The translations under genes and the position numbers were made by a program. Below, piece after piece: positions 25,136 to 33,414 of a DNA stretch of 64,000 bases (position 1 is its first letter; every line of letters starts with the position of its first letter). The notes below the pieces were generated by a model. That model worked only from the letters and a program-made list of their open reading frames with translations. It did no database searches and had not been told where the DNA came from. The DNA is from Bacteroidales bacterium (GTDB lineage: Bacteria; Bacteroidota; Bacteroidia; Bacteroidales; JAADGE01), in contig JAIORQ010000086.1 in the NCBI GenBank assembly GCA_021108035.1, positions 1 to 64,000 of the forward strand, in the 5' to 3' direction.

Positions 25136-28128
25136 AGACTTCTATAAAGAAAAAAATTAGGCCAATTATAAAGGCTTATGTTTATGCGTTTAGCTCTTAT
25201 AAGAGCTTTTGAAAAGCTGCAGTCTTTTTCTTTAATATTATCTAAAAATACTTTAATTATTTCAAAACTTTGTGCATCATTTATATTGGTATTTGTAAAT
25301 AAAACATTTTGAGCTCCGGCTAACATAAATGCTCTTGCTGTTGGTGTCATGTTTTCAATAAAATTGTCGGGGCTATTACAAAAGCTTAAAATAACAAGTT
25401 TTACATTTGACAAATTGTTAAACTTCTTTTTTATTTCATTTGAAGACAAATAACTATCATTGTATAATTTTAATGTATCATGTTTCCCGTGTGTAGCAAA
25501 ATGTATTATATCGTAGTCCTTATTATTTATAGAATCAATAATGTTTTTTGCAGTAGCATTTGTATCTGATAATATATCAAAATTTCCCTTATCAAATATG
25601 ATTTCTGCATATTGAACTTCTTTAATAGAGTTTTTAAGCTTTTTGAATGGAGCTATTCCTAAATAATTTATTGGTATTGAAATTGTTGATGGTACGGAGT
25701 CATTACTATTTAAGTATGCAGACAGACCATATTCAAATATGTAATCATTCAATAAAAAGTTAAAACTATCCTTTTTTACACCTATAGTATCTTTTATTAA
25801 TGACTCAAAAGACAATTTTGAAAGTTCGCCGTTAGGTATAATAAGTATTTTTGCATTTTTTTTAAAATTCTTAAGTGGTTCATTAATTAAAGAATCATAT
25901 AATTCATAGTATCTTTTTTTATAGTCCTTACTATCCAAACTCTCGTAATCACTTACAGTAAATTCAGGTAATTCATTCTGAATAATATCAACATTATAAT
26001 TTCCGGAATATATTACAAATGAATAAATAACACTGTCATTAATAAAATATTCAATTATACCGTCAATATTTCCATTCTTTTCTAATTTAGATATTATACC
26101 TTCTAAAGAGTCAGTTTTATGTTTCAACTCATTTTTTAGAATACTTGCTTTAGAACTTTCAATAAACTGCAAAAGAATATTTGCAGAATATCGTCTTTGG
26201 ACTTCATCAATACCTTTCTTGTATATTGAGTTTAGATAATTTATGTATGCCATATCAATTGCATGCGAAAAAACAGGACTAATTTCACTAATTTTTTTAA
26301 GTTGCTCTTCTTCATTATCATTTATACTGGCAATAATCGAGTCTTTAAGTGTCAGAATCTCCTTATATTTATCAGCTGCCTGCAAGGCGTATTTATAGGA
26401 TTGTCCGCTTTTTATATGAATTTTAACAATCTTAGTTTCTTTTCTGTTTTTTTTTGTTTCTTTGTTATTTATTCTAATATTAAGAATTTTTTTTCTAATC
26501 TTGTTGTCTGTCAAGTTGAGTTTTTTATTTAATTTTTTTTGCTTTTTTTTAAGTATGTTAATCCTTTTTGTAAGTTTTTTTTTCTTATCCCAATATTTTT
26601 TCTCAATTTTATCAGGATTTTTCTTCCTTTTTTTTTGCCACTTTTCTCTTTTTCTTTCGCCACGATTTTTTCGTCTTTCATTTACTTTTTTCTTGTTAAA
26701 CAAAGAAACAATAGGTATAATTACAATAGGGTAGGTTTCAGTCTCTCTGACATATATTCTGTCTTTATCATAATAATATTTTTTTGATTTTGACTGAGCC
26801 AGACAATAAAGTGTAATGAATAATTCTTCATGAAATATAATTGTATCAAAATTTAAACAGTTTCCGTAATAATTATTAAGTTCTGATGCTTTTCTGCCTG
26901 TATCATCCACCATTACTAACAAATTCGTATCTTTTTCGGAATCAAAAGTTGTTAGATAGCAATACATTGAGTCATTCAGGTCAGATATTCTTTTAATCAA
27001 AGAATCGTTTCTTATTTTATCCTTTTCCGGAATTGGAGAGGTATAAATATCATTGTAAAAGATATATATAATGACTGAACGGTTTTTTTGTCTTTCTTTA
27101 TCAGTATCATTACCCGTTAAGTATTCATTAGAGGTTTTTGTTCTAATCAAACTTGTATCTGTATTTAGTAGTTCGTTTATTAGTTTTTTTACATTGTTTG
27201 CTCGTTTATTTGCGACATACTTATTAACTGAATCGCTTCCTATAGAACAATGATAGCCTATAACTTCAATATATTTAATTTTATTTTTTTTGACAGAATT
27301 TAATTCAATTTTTAGTTTTTCATTTATACTGTCATTTAATTCCGAAGAACCTAATTCAAAACAACCTGGCAAATGAATCTCCTTTCTGTTGTTATTGTAG
27401 CCTCGTAAATTTATTGTTTTTATCTGTTGCCCTGCCCAGCAGGTAACTACAGGATTTATTAAGAATTTGCTGCTGTCACAACTAAAATATATGTCCTTAC
27501 CATCTTTCTTTAATGGCTTTTTATCAGGATTATTTAGTGTATATTTAATACAAGGATCATGCTCTATAACAAAAACATAAACTGTATTGTTCTTACATCC
27601 GTTGATAAGAGAATCTTCCAAACTCATTAATAAGTCTGTATATTCTTTAGGGCAGATGATGGCATTGTTATTAATAATTAATAAAGTATCTTGTAAACTT
27701 TCTTCGCAAATCAAAATTAATTCTTCTTTAGATTTGTTATCTTCAGTTTTCTCTTGTTGCTGTTTAATAAATCTGTCAGTATCATTAATTACGTTTGTAT
27801 CTTTAGTTGTCAAATTTTGTTTATTTAAGTTGCTTTGAGAATTTGCAGTAGTATCATTATGATTATTTCCTTTTTTTGGTATAATCTTATCAGAAGAATC
27901 AGGATTTGAATTGTCTAAAGTGTCTGGGATAAAAATAAAGCCCGGAACTTCAGAACCAGATTGATTCGGTTTTCTACAGTCAATAATAGTTTTGCTTTGA
28001 ACATATTTCTCGAATTTATTTTGAGCTGCTATATCTTTTTTAAGTGTTTTATCAAACTTTATACAACAAGAGTTGAATAGTGCTGAAATAATTAAAAGGA
28101 ATAATAAACCGGCAGAAATACTTTTCAT
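25132..28128 (-). CDS. OmpA-CHAT cysteine protease fusion, predicted lipoprotein
   Basis: 998 residues. A signal peptide ends in a probable lipobox before Cys21 (SALFNSC). An OmpA-like domain spans about 255-357 (CFELGSSELNDSINEKL, GYHCSIGSDSVN, NKRANNVKKL, QKNRSVIIYI). A strongly basic block fills 478-566. The C-terminal third (~690-998) is a CHAT domain, a caspase-like protease, with catalytic His880 (IIHFATHG) and Cys917 (ILSFCNS) and the usual end (PTARAFMLAGAQNVLFTN). In the OmpA loop the Asp that normally contacts peptidoglycan is Cys294. Divergent from the OmpA-caspase gene. An export signal with a CHAT domain implies action in the periplasm or at the outer membrane. Confidence 0.83.
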   Translation of the reverse strand: MKSISAGLLFLLIISALFNSCCIKFDKTLKKDIAAQNKFEKYVQSKTIIDCRKPNQSGSEVPGFIFIPDTLDNSNPDSSDKIIPKKGNNHNDTTANSQSNLNKQNLTTKDTNVINDTDRFIKQQQEKTEDNKSKEELILICEESLQDTLLIINNNAIICPKEYTDLLMSLEDSLINGCKNNTVYVFVIEHDPCIKYTLNNPDKKPLKKDGKDIYFSCDSSKFLINPVVTCWAGQQIKTINLRGYNNNRKEIHLPGCFELGSSELNDSINEKLKIELNSVKKNKIKYIEVIGYHCSIGSDSVNKYVANKRANNVKKLINELLNTDTSLIRTKTSNEYLTGNDTDKERQKNRSVIIYIFYNDIYTSPIPEKDKIRNDSLIKRISDLNDSMYCYLTTFDSEKDTNLLVMVDDTGRKASELNNYYGNCLNFDTIIFHEELFITLYCLAQSKSKKYYYDKDRIYVRETETYPIVIIPIVSLFNKKKVNERRKNRGERKREKWQKKRKKNPDKIEKKYWDKKKKLTKRINILKKKQKKLNKKLNLTDNKIRKKILNIRINNKETKKNRKETKIVKIHIKSGQSYKYALQAADKYKEILTLKDSIIASINDNEEEQLKKISEISPVFSHAIDMAYINYLNSIYKKGIDEVQRRYSANILLQFIESSKASILKNELKHKTDSLEGIISKLEKNGNIDGIIEYFINDSVIYSFVIYSGNYNVDIIQNELPEFTVSDYESLDSKDYKKRYYELYDSLINEPLKNFKKNAKILIIPNGELSKLSFESLIKDTIGVKKDSFNFLLNDYIFEYGLSAYLNSNDSVPSTISIPINYLGIAPFKKLKNSIKEVQYAEIIFDKGNFDILSDTNATAKNIIDSINNKDYDIIHFATHGKHDTLKLYNDSYLSSNEIKKKFNNLSNVKLVILSFCNSPDNFIENMTPTARAFMLAGAQNVLFTNTNINDAQSFEIIKVFLDNIKEKDCSFSKALIRAKRINISLYNWPNFFLYRSL

Positions 28129-28184
28129 AAATTGTAATTGAATATAGTAACCGTAAAAGTATTAAAAATTATTCTCATTTTTAA

Positions 28185-28346
28185 AAAATATTTTATATAA
28201 AGTTTCGGATAGGTAAAGAGAGCTTTGTACAGAAAGTATCTCGGAGAAAATATAAAAATCTTAAAGAAGGGGATAAATTTCTTGCATTGTATTATGAAAG
28301 CGAAGCTTTTGTAAATTTTAAGGAAAATTCTTCTTCACTAAAGTAA
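28185..28346 (+). pseudogene. 5'-truncated remnant related to the membrane protein at 30309-30788
   Basis: An open frame without a start codon encodes about 53 residues ending at TAA 28344-28346. Its core FVQKVSRRKYKNLKEGDKFL aligns without gaps to FTQRVSRRTYKRYNEGDIII in the C-terminus of the gene at 30309-30788, with flanking similarity on both sides. It is therefore a broken paralogue sitting in the divergent gap between the OmpA-CHAT and OmpA-caspase genes. The two membrane helices of the full gene are missing. Confidence 0.6.
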
Positions 28347-28408
28347 ATTTTTAAGCAATTATATTATGTATTAATAAAATTAATATTTAACTCAAAAAAA
28401 TATTTCAT

Positions 28409-29668
28409 ATGAAAATCAGAAAATTTATCACAGCAATTTTTTTCACTGTTTTATATTTTACAGCTAACTGCCAAGAGCATATAATAACAGAGAAAAAGAA
28501 AATTGAATTAAAACTATTTTATGCACTTAACAGTTCTGTTCCGATTAATTCGGAATGTTTAGACTCTTTAACATTAATGATTTCTGATGTGAGTTATTAC
28601 GAAATACATATAGAATGTAATACTTGTTCAATTGGAAGTACAGATTATAACAAGAAACTTTCTTCTGACAGATGTGCAAATGTTAAAAAGTCGTTGATTG
28701 ATGCCGGATTAGATTCTGCCTCAATGTATTTCCTGTTTTTTGGAGAGAGCAAACCGTTATATTCAAATAAAATTGAGGAAGAAAGAAGAAAAAACAGACG
28801 CAGTGACATTGAAATAACAATATTCCAAAAAACAGATCAGGATACTGTGCATGAAGAAAGGGTGAATATTGATACAATGCAAAATAAGGATTATCCCTTT
28901 GCAGAAGACAGTGTAAAATCAGATACTGCATTATTAAATAAAGAAGATGATAGTGTTGATCTGCCGATTCCTAATAAGATAAATTGGCTTCTTTTGGGAA
29001 TTAATAATTATCAAAACGGAATAAATAAATTGAATTTTGCACTTAATGATGCTTTAAGCATTGCTTCATGTGCAGGAAAAAATAAAATTATGACTAATAC
29101 AAACGTATTATCAGAAACAATTTCAAAAAGAAACATTATAAAAATTTTTAAAGAATATTCAGACAGTTCTAAGGAAAATGAAATATTTGTTTTCTTTTAT
29201 TCCGGGCACGGCAGTGAAAATAACATTGTATTAAGTGACGGCTCTTACCTGAGTTATGAGCAATTAGCATTTTTGTTGTCAAAATTCAAAGGAAACATTG
29301 TTGTAATATTTGACTGCTGTTTCAGCGGAGAAGCTGTCAGATCGTTTAAAAAGTTTTGGGGAGGAAAGTTAGGAGGTATAACATATAACATTATAAATAA
29401 AGTCAAAAAGAACAATTTCCCTGTAACTCTTTCTTCATCCTCATCAGATGAAGTTTCAAAAGAGGAAAGATTGTATGGCGGTTATTTTACATGCGGACTT
29501 AAAAAAGGAATAGAAAACGGAAATGCAGACTATAATAAAGACGGTGTTCTGTCTCTGAACAGTGAGTTATTTCCATATGCTCAAGAAATTGTAAGGGATA
29601 TTTCTGATGATGGTCAAAATCCGGTAATATCTGAAAAATCAAATAATTTATTAATCTTTAAATATTAA
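28409..29668 (+). CDS. OmpA-caspase (peptidase C14-like) fusion, exported
   Basis: 419 residues. Signal peptide at 1-21; OmpA-like domain at about 32-138 (KLFYALNSSVPINSECL, CNTCSIGSTDYNKKLSSDR, RRKNRRSDIEI); linker; then a caspase/metacaspase domain from ~190 (INWLLLGINNY) with catalytic His267 in FFYSGHGS and Cys304 in IFDCCFSG, the classic dyad. SSSSSDEVSKEE and GGYFTCGL also fit the fold. The peptidoglycan-loop Asp of OmpA is replaced by Cys73, as in the divergent CHAT partner. Probably a periplasmic protease; the Arg/Lys-type specificity of metacaspases is not tested here. Confidence 0.83.
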   Translation: MKIRKFITAIFFTVLYFTANCQEHIITEKKKIELKLFYALNSSVPINSECLDSLTLMISDVSYYEIHIECNTCSIGSTDYNKKLSSDRCANVKKSLIDAGLDSASMYFLFFGESKPLYSNKIEEERRKNRRSDIEITIFQKTDQDTVHEERVNIDTMQNKDYPFAEDSVKSDTALLNKEDDSVDLPIPNKINWLLLGINNYQNGINKLNFALNDALSIASCAGKNKIMTNTNVLSETISKRNIIKIFKEYSDSSKENEIFVFFYSGHGSENNIVLSDGSYLSYEQLAFLLSKFKGNIVVIFDCCFSGEAVRSFKKFWGGKLGGITYNIINKVKKNNFPVTLSSSSSDEVSKEERLYGGYFTCGLKKGIENGNADYNKDGVLSLNSELFPYAQEIVRDISDDGQNPVISEKSNNLLIFKY

Positions 29669-29673
29669 ATGAT

Positions 29674-30156
29674 ATGAGAACAATTCAAATTATTTCAACA
29701 TGCCTGTTTTTTATCTTGTTAACAGGTCAATCAGAAGCTCAAGAGATCGACGGTTACTACAAATCAAAACAAGACGAAATAAAAAAGATATATGTATCAA
29801 AAGTTGCTGATAAATTGAAAGTTTATTGGTTATTCTCAAACGGGAAGCGATATAAACTTTACCTAAGAAAAGAAAAGGAGTTTATATTTCCGTATCAAGA
29901 ACAAAAATGGTTTGAACTTATCAACAGTCTGAAAATACCAAATAATTCTGTTCCCGTAGAACCTGCAAGTATAGTTGCAGATAATACATCAGAAAAATTA
30001 ATCACAAAGGAACCGGATGCATATATATACAAAGGATACTATAAAGGTATGATTTTACGGCTTTTTATCTGTGATGATTTTATTATTGAAGCTAGTTTTG
30101 ATTCAGATAATATTTTACTTGAAAAATACAACTGGTACAGGAGATGGGAATTTTAA
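29674..30156 (+). CDS. small exported hypothetical protein
   Basis: 160 residues with a signal peptide ending SEAQEI. The mature part is beta-rich with many aromatic residues (GYYKSKQDEI, VYWLFSNGKRYKLYL, YIYKGYYKGMILRLF). No family recognised. It starts 5 bp after the OmpA-caspase stop, so the two are almost certainly cotranscribed and this may be a substrate, inhibitor or partner of the protease. That is inference from position only. Confidence 0.6.
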   Translation: MRTIQIISTCLFFILLTGQSEAQEIDGYYKSKQDEIKKIYVSKVADKLKVYWLFSNGKRYKLYLRKEKEFIFPYQEQKWFELINSLKIPNNSVPVEPASIVADNTSEKLITKEPDAYIYKGYYKGMILRLFICDDFIIEASFDSDNILLEKYNWYRRWEF

Positions 30157-30170
30157 CAGAGTAATTGAAA

Positions 30171-30199
30171 AGGAGAAATTTATTTTCAAAATTTCTCCT
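30171..30199. repeat. 11-bp stem-loop after the caspase pair
   Basis: AGGAGAAATTT (30171-30181) pairs perfectly with AAATTTCTCCT (30189-30199) across a 7-nt loop, starting 15 nt after the preceding stop. No T-run follows, so it may protect the 3' end or mark a boundary, not end transcription. Confidence 0.5.
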
Positions 30200-30308
30200 C
30201 TCATCTCAAATAACACTGTTATATACAATTATCATATTACAAAATCAAGATTAATTTATATTGATAATGTAACAGTACAAAAAAAAACAATCAAAAATTC
30301 AAATAAAA

Positions 30309-30788
30309 ATGGAAAACAAATCAAACAAACCGGCTGTTGAGAAACCGGGTATATCAGACCTTGTTTTTATTGTTATCATATTCTCAGGCAATATCTTATT
30401 ATTAAGTTTATTGATAAGAGTTATAACAGACGGGAATTTCAACAAATTTTCTACATTAATCATATTCATAATTTTATTGGTATTTTGGCTTATAACTCTC
30501 ATTGGTTTTTTTGACAAAATTAAACAATTTAAAAAAGAGAGAGAAATCTATTCAGAATTTATTAACTCTGCTGAAATTACCCAAGCTCGTATTACAGAAA
30601 AGAAAACGGAAACGGTTATTGTTGAAGGAATAGACTTTCCCGGCAGCATCATAAAAACTTTCATATTAACATTCGAAATCAATAATAACCGCTTCACTCA
30701 AAGAGTGTCTCGAAGAACATATAAAAGATATAATGAAGGAGATATTATAATTGTAAAATATAATGAAAGCAGGGCTTGCATTATTTAA
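30309..30788 (+). CDS. two-helix membrane protein with C-terminal beta domain, DUF3592-like
   Basis: 159 residues. Two membrane helices at about 17-40 and 47-69 (LVFIVIIFSGNILLLSLLI, FSTLIIFIILLVFWLITLI) are followed by a small beta domain (AEITQARITEKKTETVIVEG to EGDIIIVKYNES) of the type found in DUF3592-like proteins. Role unknown. A truncated relative lies at 28185-28346. The family call is tentative because DUF3592 proteins usually carry a second helix after the domain. Confidence 0.6.
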   Translation: MENKSNKPAVEKPGISDLVFIVIIFSGNILLLSLLIRVITDGNFNKFSTLIIFIILLVFWLITLIGFFDKIKQFKKEREIYSEFINSAEITQARITEKKTETVIVEGIDFPGSIIKTFILTFEINNNRFTQRVSRRTYKRYNEGDIIIVKYNESRACII

Positions 30789-30879
30789 AAAAACAGCAAA
30801 AAAAAGATGCAATAAGTAAATTTTAATAAAGTTTACATATATCTATTAATAAACGAATTATTAATTAAAAATAAATATC

Positions 30880-31329
30880 ATGAGAACAATTTCAATTATT
30901 ATTTTGGCATTAATGTCATTCAGTTCGCCGGCTCAAAGAATAGGCTATGTGAAATTATTTAAAGACGATACTTGGAGAGGACGCAGTTTAACTGTAGATA
31001 TTAAATACGGAATAAAGATATACAATATCGACAGGGGCAATCCGGTACATGATGAAGCGTCATCAGTTATTATAGGTGTTCCCATAGGTTATACTGTGCA
31101 ATTGTGCAATCATCACTCTACTGACGGTCGATTTCCCGGCAATATGTATTCAATGAAAAGCACCGGTCAAGTTATTTATCTTAATAAAGATACCTTTAAA
31201 AGATACGGTATTCATGATGAGATATCGTCTGTAAGGATATTTTCAAGCAACAAACGATTTCACGGAATTGTATGGGTAGGGAGGCAAACACAAATTTATC
31301 ACAACCCGATTTCTCCTTCTGTAAGATAA
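30880..31329 (+). CDS. exported beta/gamma-crystallin-like protein
   Basis: 149 residues with a signal peptide (IIILALMSFSSPAQ). The mature protein carries two segments that fit the beta/gamma-crystallin pattern: VKLFKDDTWRGRSLTVD (start of a Greek-key motif), HDEASSVIIGVPIGYTVQL, and a second HDEISSVRIF with the D/N-x-x-S-S calcium-site pattern. Bacterial members bind calcium and are often extracellular. Neighbours are also exported, which fits. Ligand and role unknown. Confidence 0.6.
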   Translation: MRTISIIILALMSFSSPAQRIGYVKLFKDDTWRGRSLTVDIKYGIKIYNIDRGNPVHDEASSVIIGVPIGYTVQLCNHHSTDGRFPGNMYSMKSTGQVIYLNKDTFKRYGIHDEISSVRIFSSNKRFHGIVWVGRQTQIYHNPISPSVR

Positions 31330-31349
31330 TTATTATTACTATAAATCCG

Positions 31350-31414
31350 CGAGAGCTTGACTCCCTCAATATTAGGAATTTAAGTTAAAATAAATTGTTC
31401 AAGTCAAGCCCTCG
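31350..31414. repeat. 13-bp imperfect inverted repeat after the crystallin-like gene
   Basis: CGAGAGCTTGACT (31350-31362) pairs with AGTCAAGCCCTCG (31402-31414) with one mismatch and a 39-nt centre. It could be a terminator stem or the ends of a small mobile fragment; no transposase is nearby. Confidence 0.4.
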
Positions 31415-31461
31415 TTTGTCAGATTTTTAAATGTACTGTTGTGGTTTCAAGGCATTAATAA

Positions 31462-31602
31462 ACTAAAAATTATAAATATGACAGCAATTATGCAATGTCA
31501 TATTATTTATGGCAGTATTACGAATCTTCAGATATCCTGCAAAGAAGTAAGGGATTTGCTTATTCGGTCAGATGTATTTTAAGCAATTTAAAAACAATAT
31601 AA
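31462..31602 (+). pseudogene. remnant of a FISUMP-domain gene
   Basis: An open frame without a start codon, ending at TAA 31600-31602, encodes SNYAMSYYLWQYYESSDI and RSKGFAYSVRCI. This is the characteristic C-terminus of the FISUMP domain (aromatic-rich strand, then a GxSVRCI-type ending) found whole in the gene at 32786-33376 (LLPVRCIKD). The stop overlaps the ATG of the ClpX-like gene as TAATG. The rest of the domain is gone. Confidence 0.5.
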
Positions 31603-32735
31603 TGGAAAATAACAGAGAACAAACAGTAAGCTCTAATGATATAATTATTAACTTTCTGCAACAAATTCCACATCTCACACCAAGAGATATGGTCGAAAAA
31701 GTGAACAGCTATGGATATATAGGGCAAGAGAAAGCGAAGAAAGCAGTAAGTCTTATAGCATATCGACATATTAACAGATTAAAAAAAATTTATATAGACA
31801 GAATCAATCCTAATGAATTACCACCAAAGGAAAACGCACTTTTACTTGGGCAAACAGGTTCCGGAAAAACGTATTTAATTGAATTGCTTTTGCAAAAAAT
31901 TCTATCAATTCCTACAGTTATTATTGATATTACTTCTTATTCTGAAACCGGTTATATTGGACAAGATGTTGTTGCAATATTAACACGTTTAGTTCATGCA
32001 ACAAGAGGGAATTATCCGTTAGCCTCAATTGGAATTGTATGTATTGATGAATTTGATAAATTATCATCGGGAAAGAACAATGCCGTTTTTTCCGGACAAG
32101 GCACGACAAAAGATGTAAGCGGTATGGGCGTTCAGCGAGAGTTGTTAAAGATGTTGGAAAACTCAAATATTGATGTGCCTGTTGAGCTGTCTCATTCTTC
32201 TTATTCTCATAGAGCTACAATAAATACAGGAAATATTCCTTTTATTGCATGCGGTGCATTTTCAAATTTCAAATCATTAGTTGATTTCAACAATAAAAAT
32301 ATTGGGTTTTTGAATAATGATAATGTATTAAAACACAGCGGGATAGCCGTTTCATACAAGAAAGATGATTTGTTGAAAGTCTCAAATTTTCAATCTTACG
32401 GTATAATGCCTGAACTGATGGGCAGATTTTCACAAATCATTCCTTTTGAACCTCTTTCAAAAGAAGTACTTAAACAAATTCTTATAAATAATACTTTAAA
32501 AAAATATAAGAAAGAGTTACTCTTAGAGGACGTTGAACTGATTATTGATGACTCGGTAAGCAATAAAATTGTTGATGAAGCATATAAAAGAGAAACAGGA
32601 GCAAGAGGATTAAGGAACTCATTAATTGAATTTATAGAAGATGCCTGTTTTGAATTATACTCAACTCCGGATAAAAACTATAAAAAAATTTATATAAGCT
32701 CTCAAAACAACGATATTGTATGGAAAATTGTATAA
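31602..32735 (+). CDS. ClpX-like AAA+ ATPase without zinc-binding domain
   Basis: 377 residues from ATG 31602 (an ATG at 31572 would add 10). It has ClpX core motifs: Walker A GQTGSGKT at 83-90, YSETGYIGQDV, Walker B CIDEFDKL near 147-154, GMGVQRELLKMLE, arginine finger in ELMGRFSQ, and sensor 2 GARGLRN at 333-339. The N-terminal zinc domain of ClpX is absent. An IGF tripeptide (NIGFLN, 234-236) sits where ClpX carries its ClpP-docking loop, so it could still feed a ClpP. A housekeeping clpX is expected elsewhere, making this an accessory paralogue. A substrate unfoldase role is inference. Confidence 0.82.
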   Translation: MENNREQTVSSNDIIINFLQQIPHLTPRDMVEKVNSYGYIGQEKAKKAVSLIAYRHINRLKKIYIDRINPNELPPKENALLLGQTGSGKTYLIELLLQKILSIPTVIIDITSYSETGYIGQDVVAILTRLVHATRGNYPLASIGIVCIDEFDKLSSGKNNAVFSGQGTTKDVSGMGVQRELLKMLENSNIDVPVELSHSSYSHRATINTGNIPFIACGAFSNFKSLVDFNNKNIGFLNNDNVLKHSGIAVSYKKDDLLKVSNFQSYGIMPELMGRFSQIIPFEPLSKEVLKQILINNTLKKYKKELLLEDVELIIDDSVSNKIVDEAYKRETGARGLRNSLIEFIEDACFELYSTPDKNYKKIYISSQNNDIVWKIV

Positions 32736-32785
32736 ATTAAATCTCTAAATAATAATAAGAAATTATTAATTAAAAAATAAATATC

Positions 32786-33376
32786 ATGAAGAATCTATTA
32801 ATCACATTTTTTTTAATATCAAGCATTTCAGTTTACTCTTTTTCTCAAACTGAAAACTCAAATAATAAATTTAAAGATTTTCGAGACGGTAAAGAATATA
32901 AAATAATAAAAATTGGTGATCAAATATGGATGGCAGAAAATCTGGCATATAATCCGCAAAGCAATTTATATGATAATTATGGAGATGAACTTAATAACGA
33001 AGTCTTTTATGGTTATTTGTACAATTGGGAAACATCTCAAACAGTTTGCCCCGTTGGATGGAGATTACCAAACGCTAATGATATTAAAAATTTAAAAAAC
33101 AATATTGACATTAAAGAAAAACAACTTTACCATGCAATAATTAAAGACGTAAGCAGTGGTATTACATTCATACCTCCTGCTTTTTTTAATGAGCATTACA
33201 CTTCTATTGATTTTGCAGTTTATATGATTAGTACAGAAGTAATCTTTTGGACTTCTGTATGTAGTATTGAAAAAACAAAATCTTTAGTTATATACCTTGA
33301 GGGAAATAATTTGGATATAGGGCTATATGCTACTGATAAATCGGTATTATTGCCTGTCCGCTGCATCAAGGATTAA
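32786..33376 (+). CDS. exported FISUMP-domain protein
   Basis: 196 residues: signal peptide (ISSISVYSFSQ), then a FISUMP domain (Fibrobacter major-paralogous type) with DGKEYKIIKIGDQIWMAENL, the YGYLYNWETS segment, CPVGWRLPNANDI and the terminal LLPVRCIKD. These domains occur in large numbers on Bacteroidota cell surfaces, often as lipoproteins; the function is not settled. The middle is shorter and more divergent than usual. A second, broken copy lies at 31462-31602. Confidence 0.82.
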   Translation: MKNLLITFFLISSISVYSFSQTENSNNKFKDFRDGKEYKIIKIGDQIWMAENLAYNPQSNLYDNYGDELNNEVFYGYLYNWETSQTVCPVGWRLPNANDIKNLKNNIDIKEKQLYHAIIKDVSSGITFIPPAFFNEHYTSIDFAVYMISTEVIFWTSVCSIEKTKSLVIYLEGNNLDIGLYATDKSVLLPVRCIKD

Positions 33377-33414
33377 ACCTTAAAAAGATAAAAATCAACT
33401 AAAACTCTATAAAT

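Noticed and set aside
26263-26787. Overlapping plus-strand frames rich in Phe and Leu, looking like membrane proteins
   Set aside because: They are antisense to the Lys-rich block of the OmpA-CHAT gene; AAA/AAG codons read as TTT/CTT on the other strand.
31478-31582. A 34-codon ATG frame before the ClpX-like gene
   Set aside because: The other frame of the same DNA carries the FISUMP signature and explains the sequence better.
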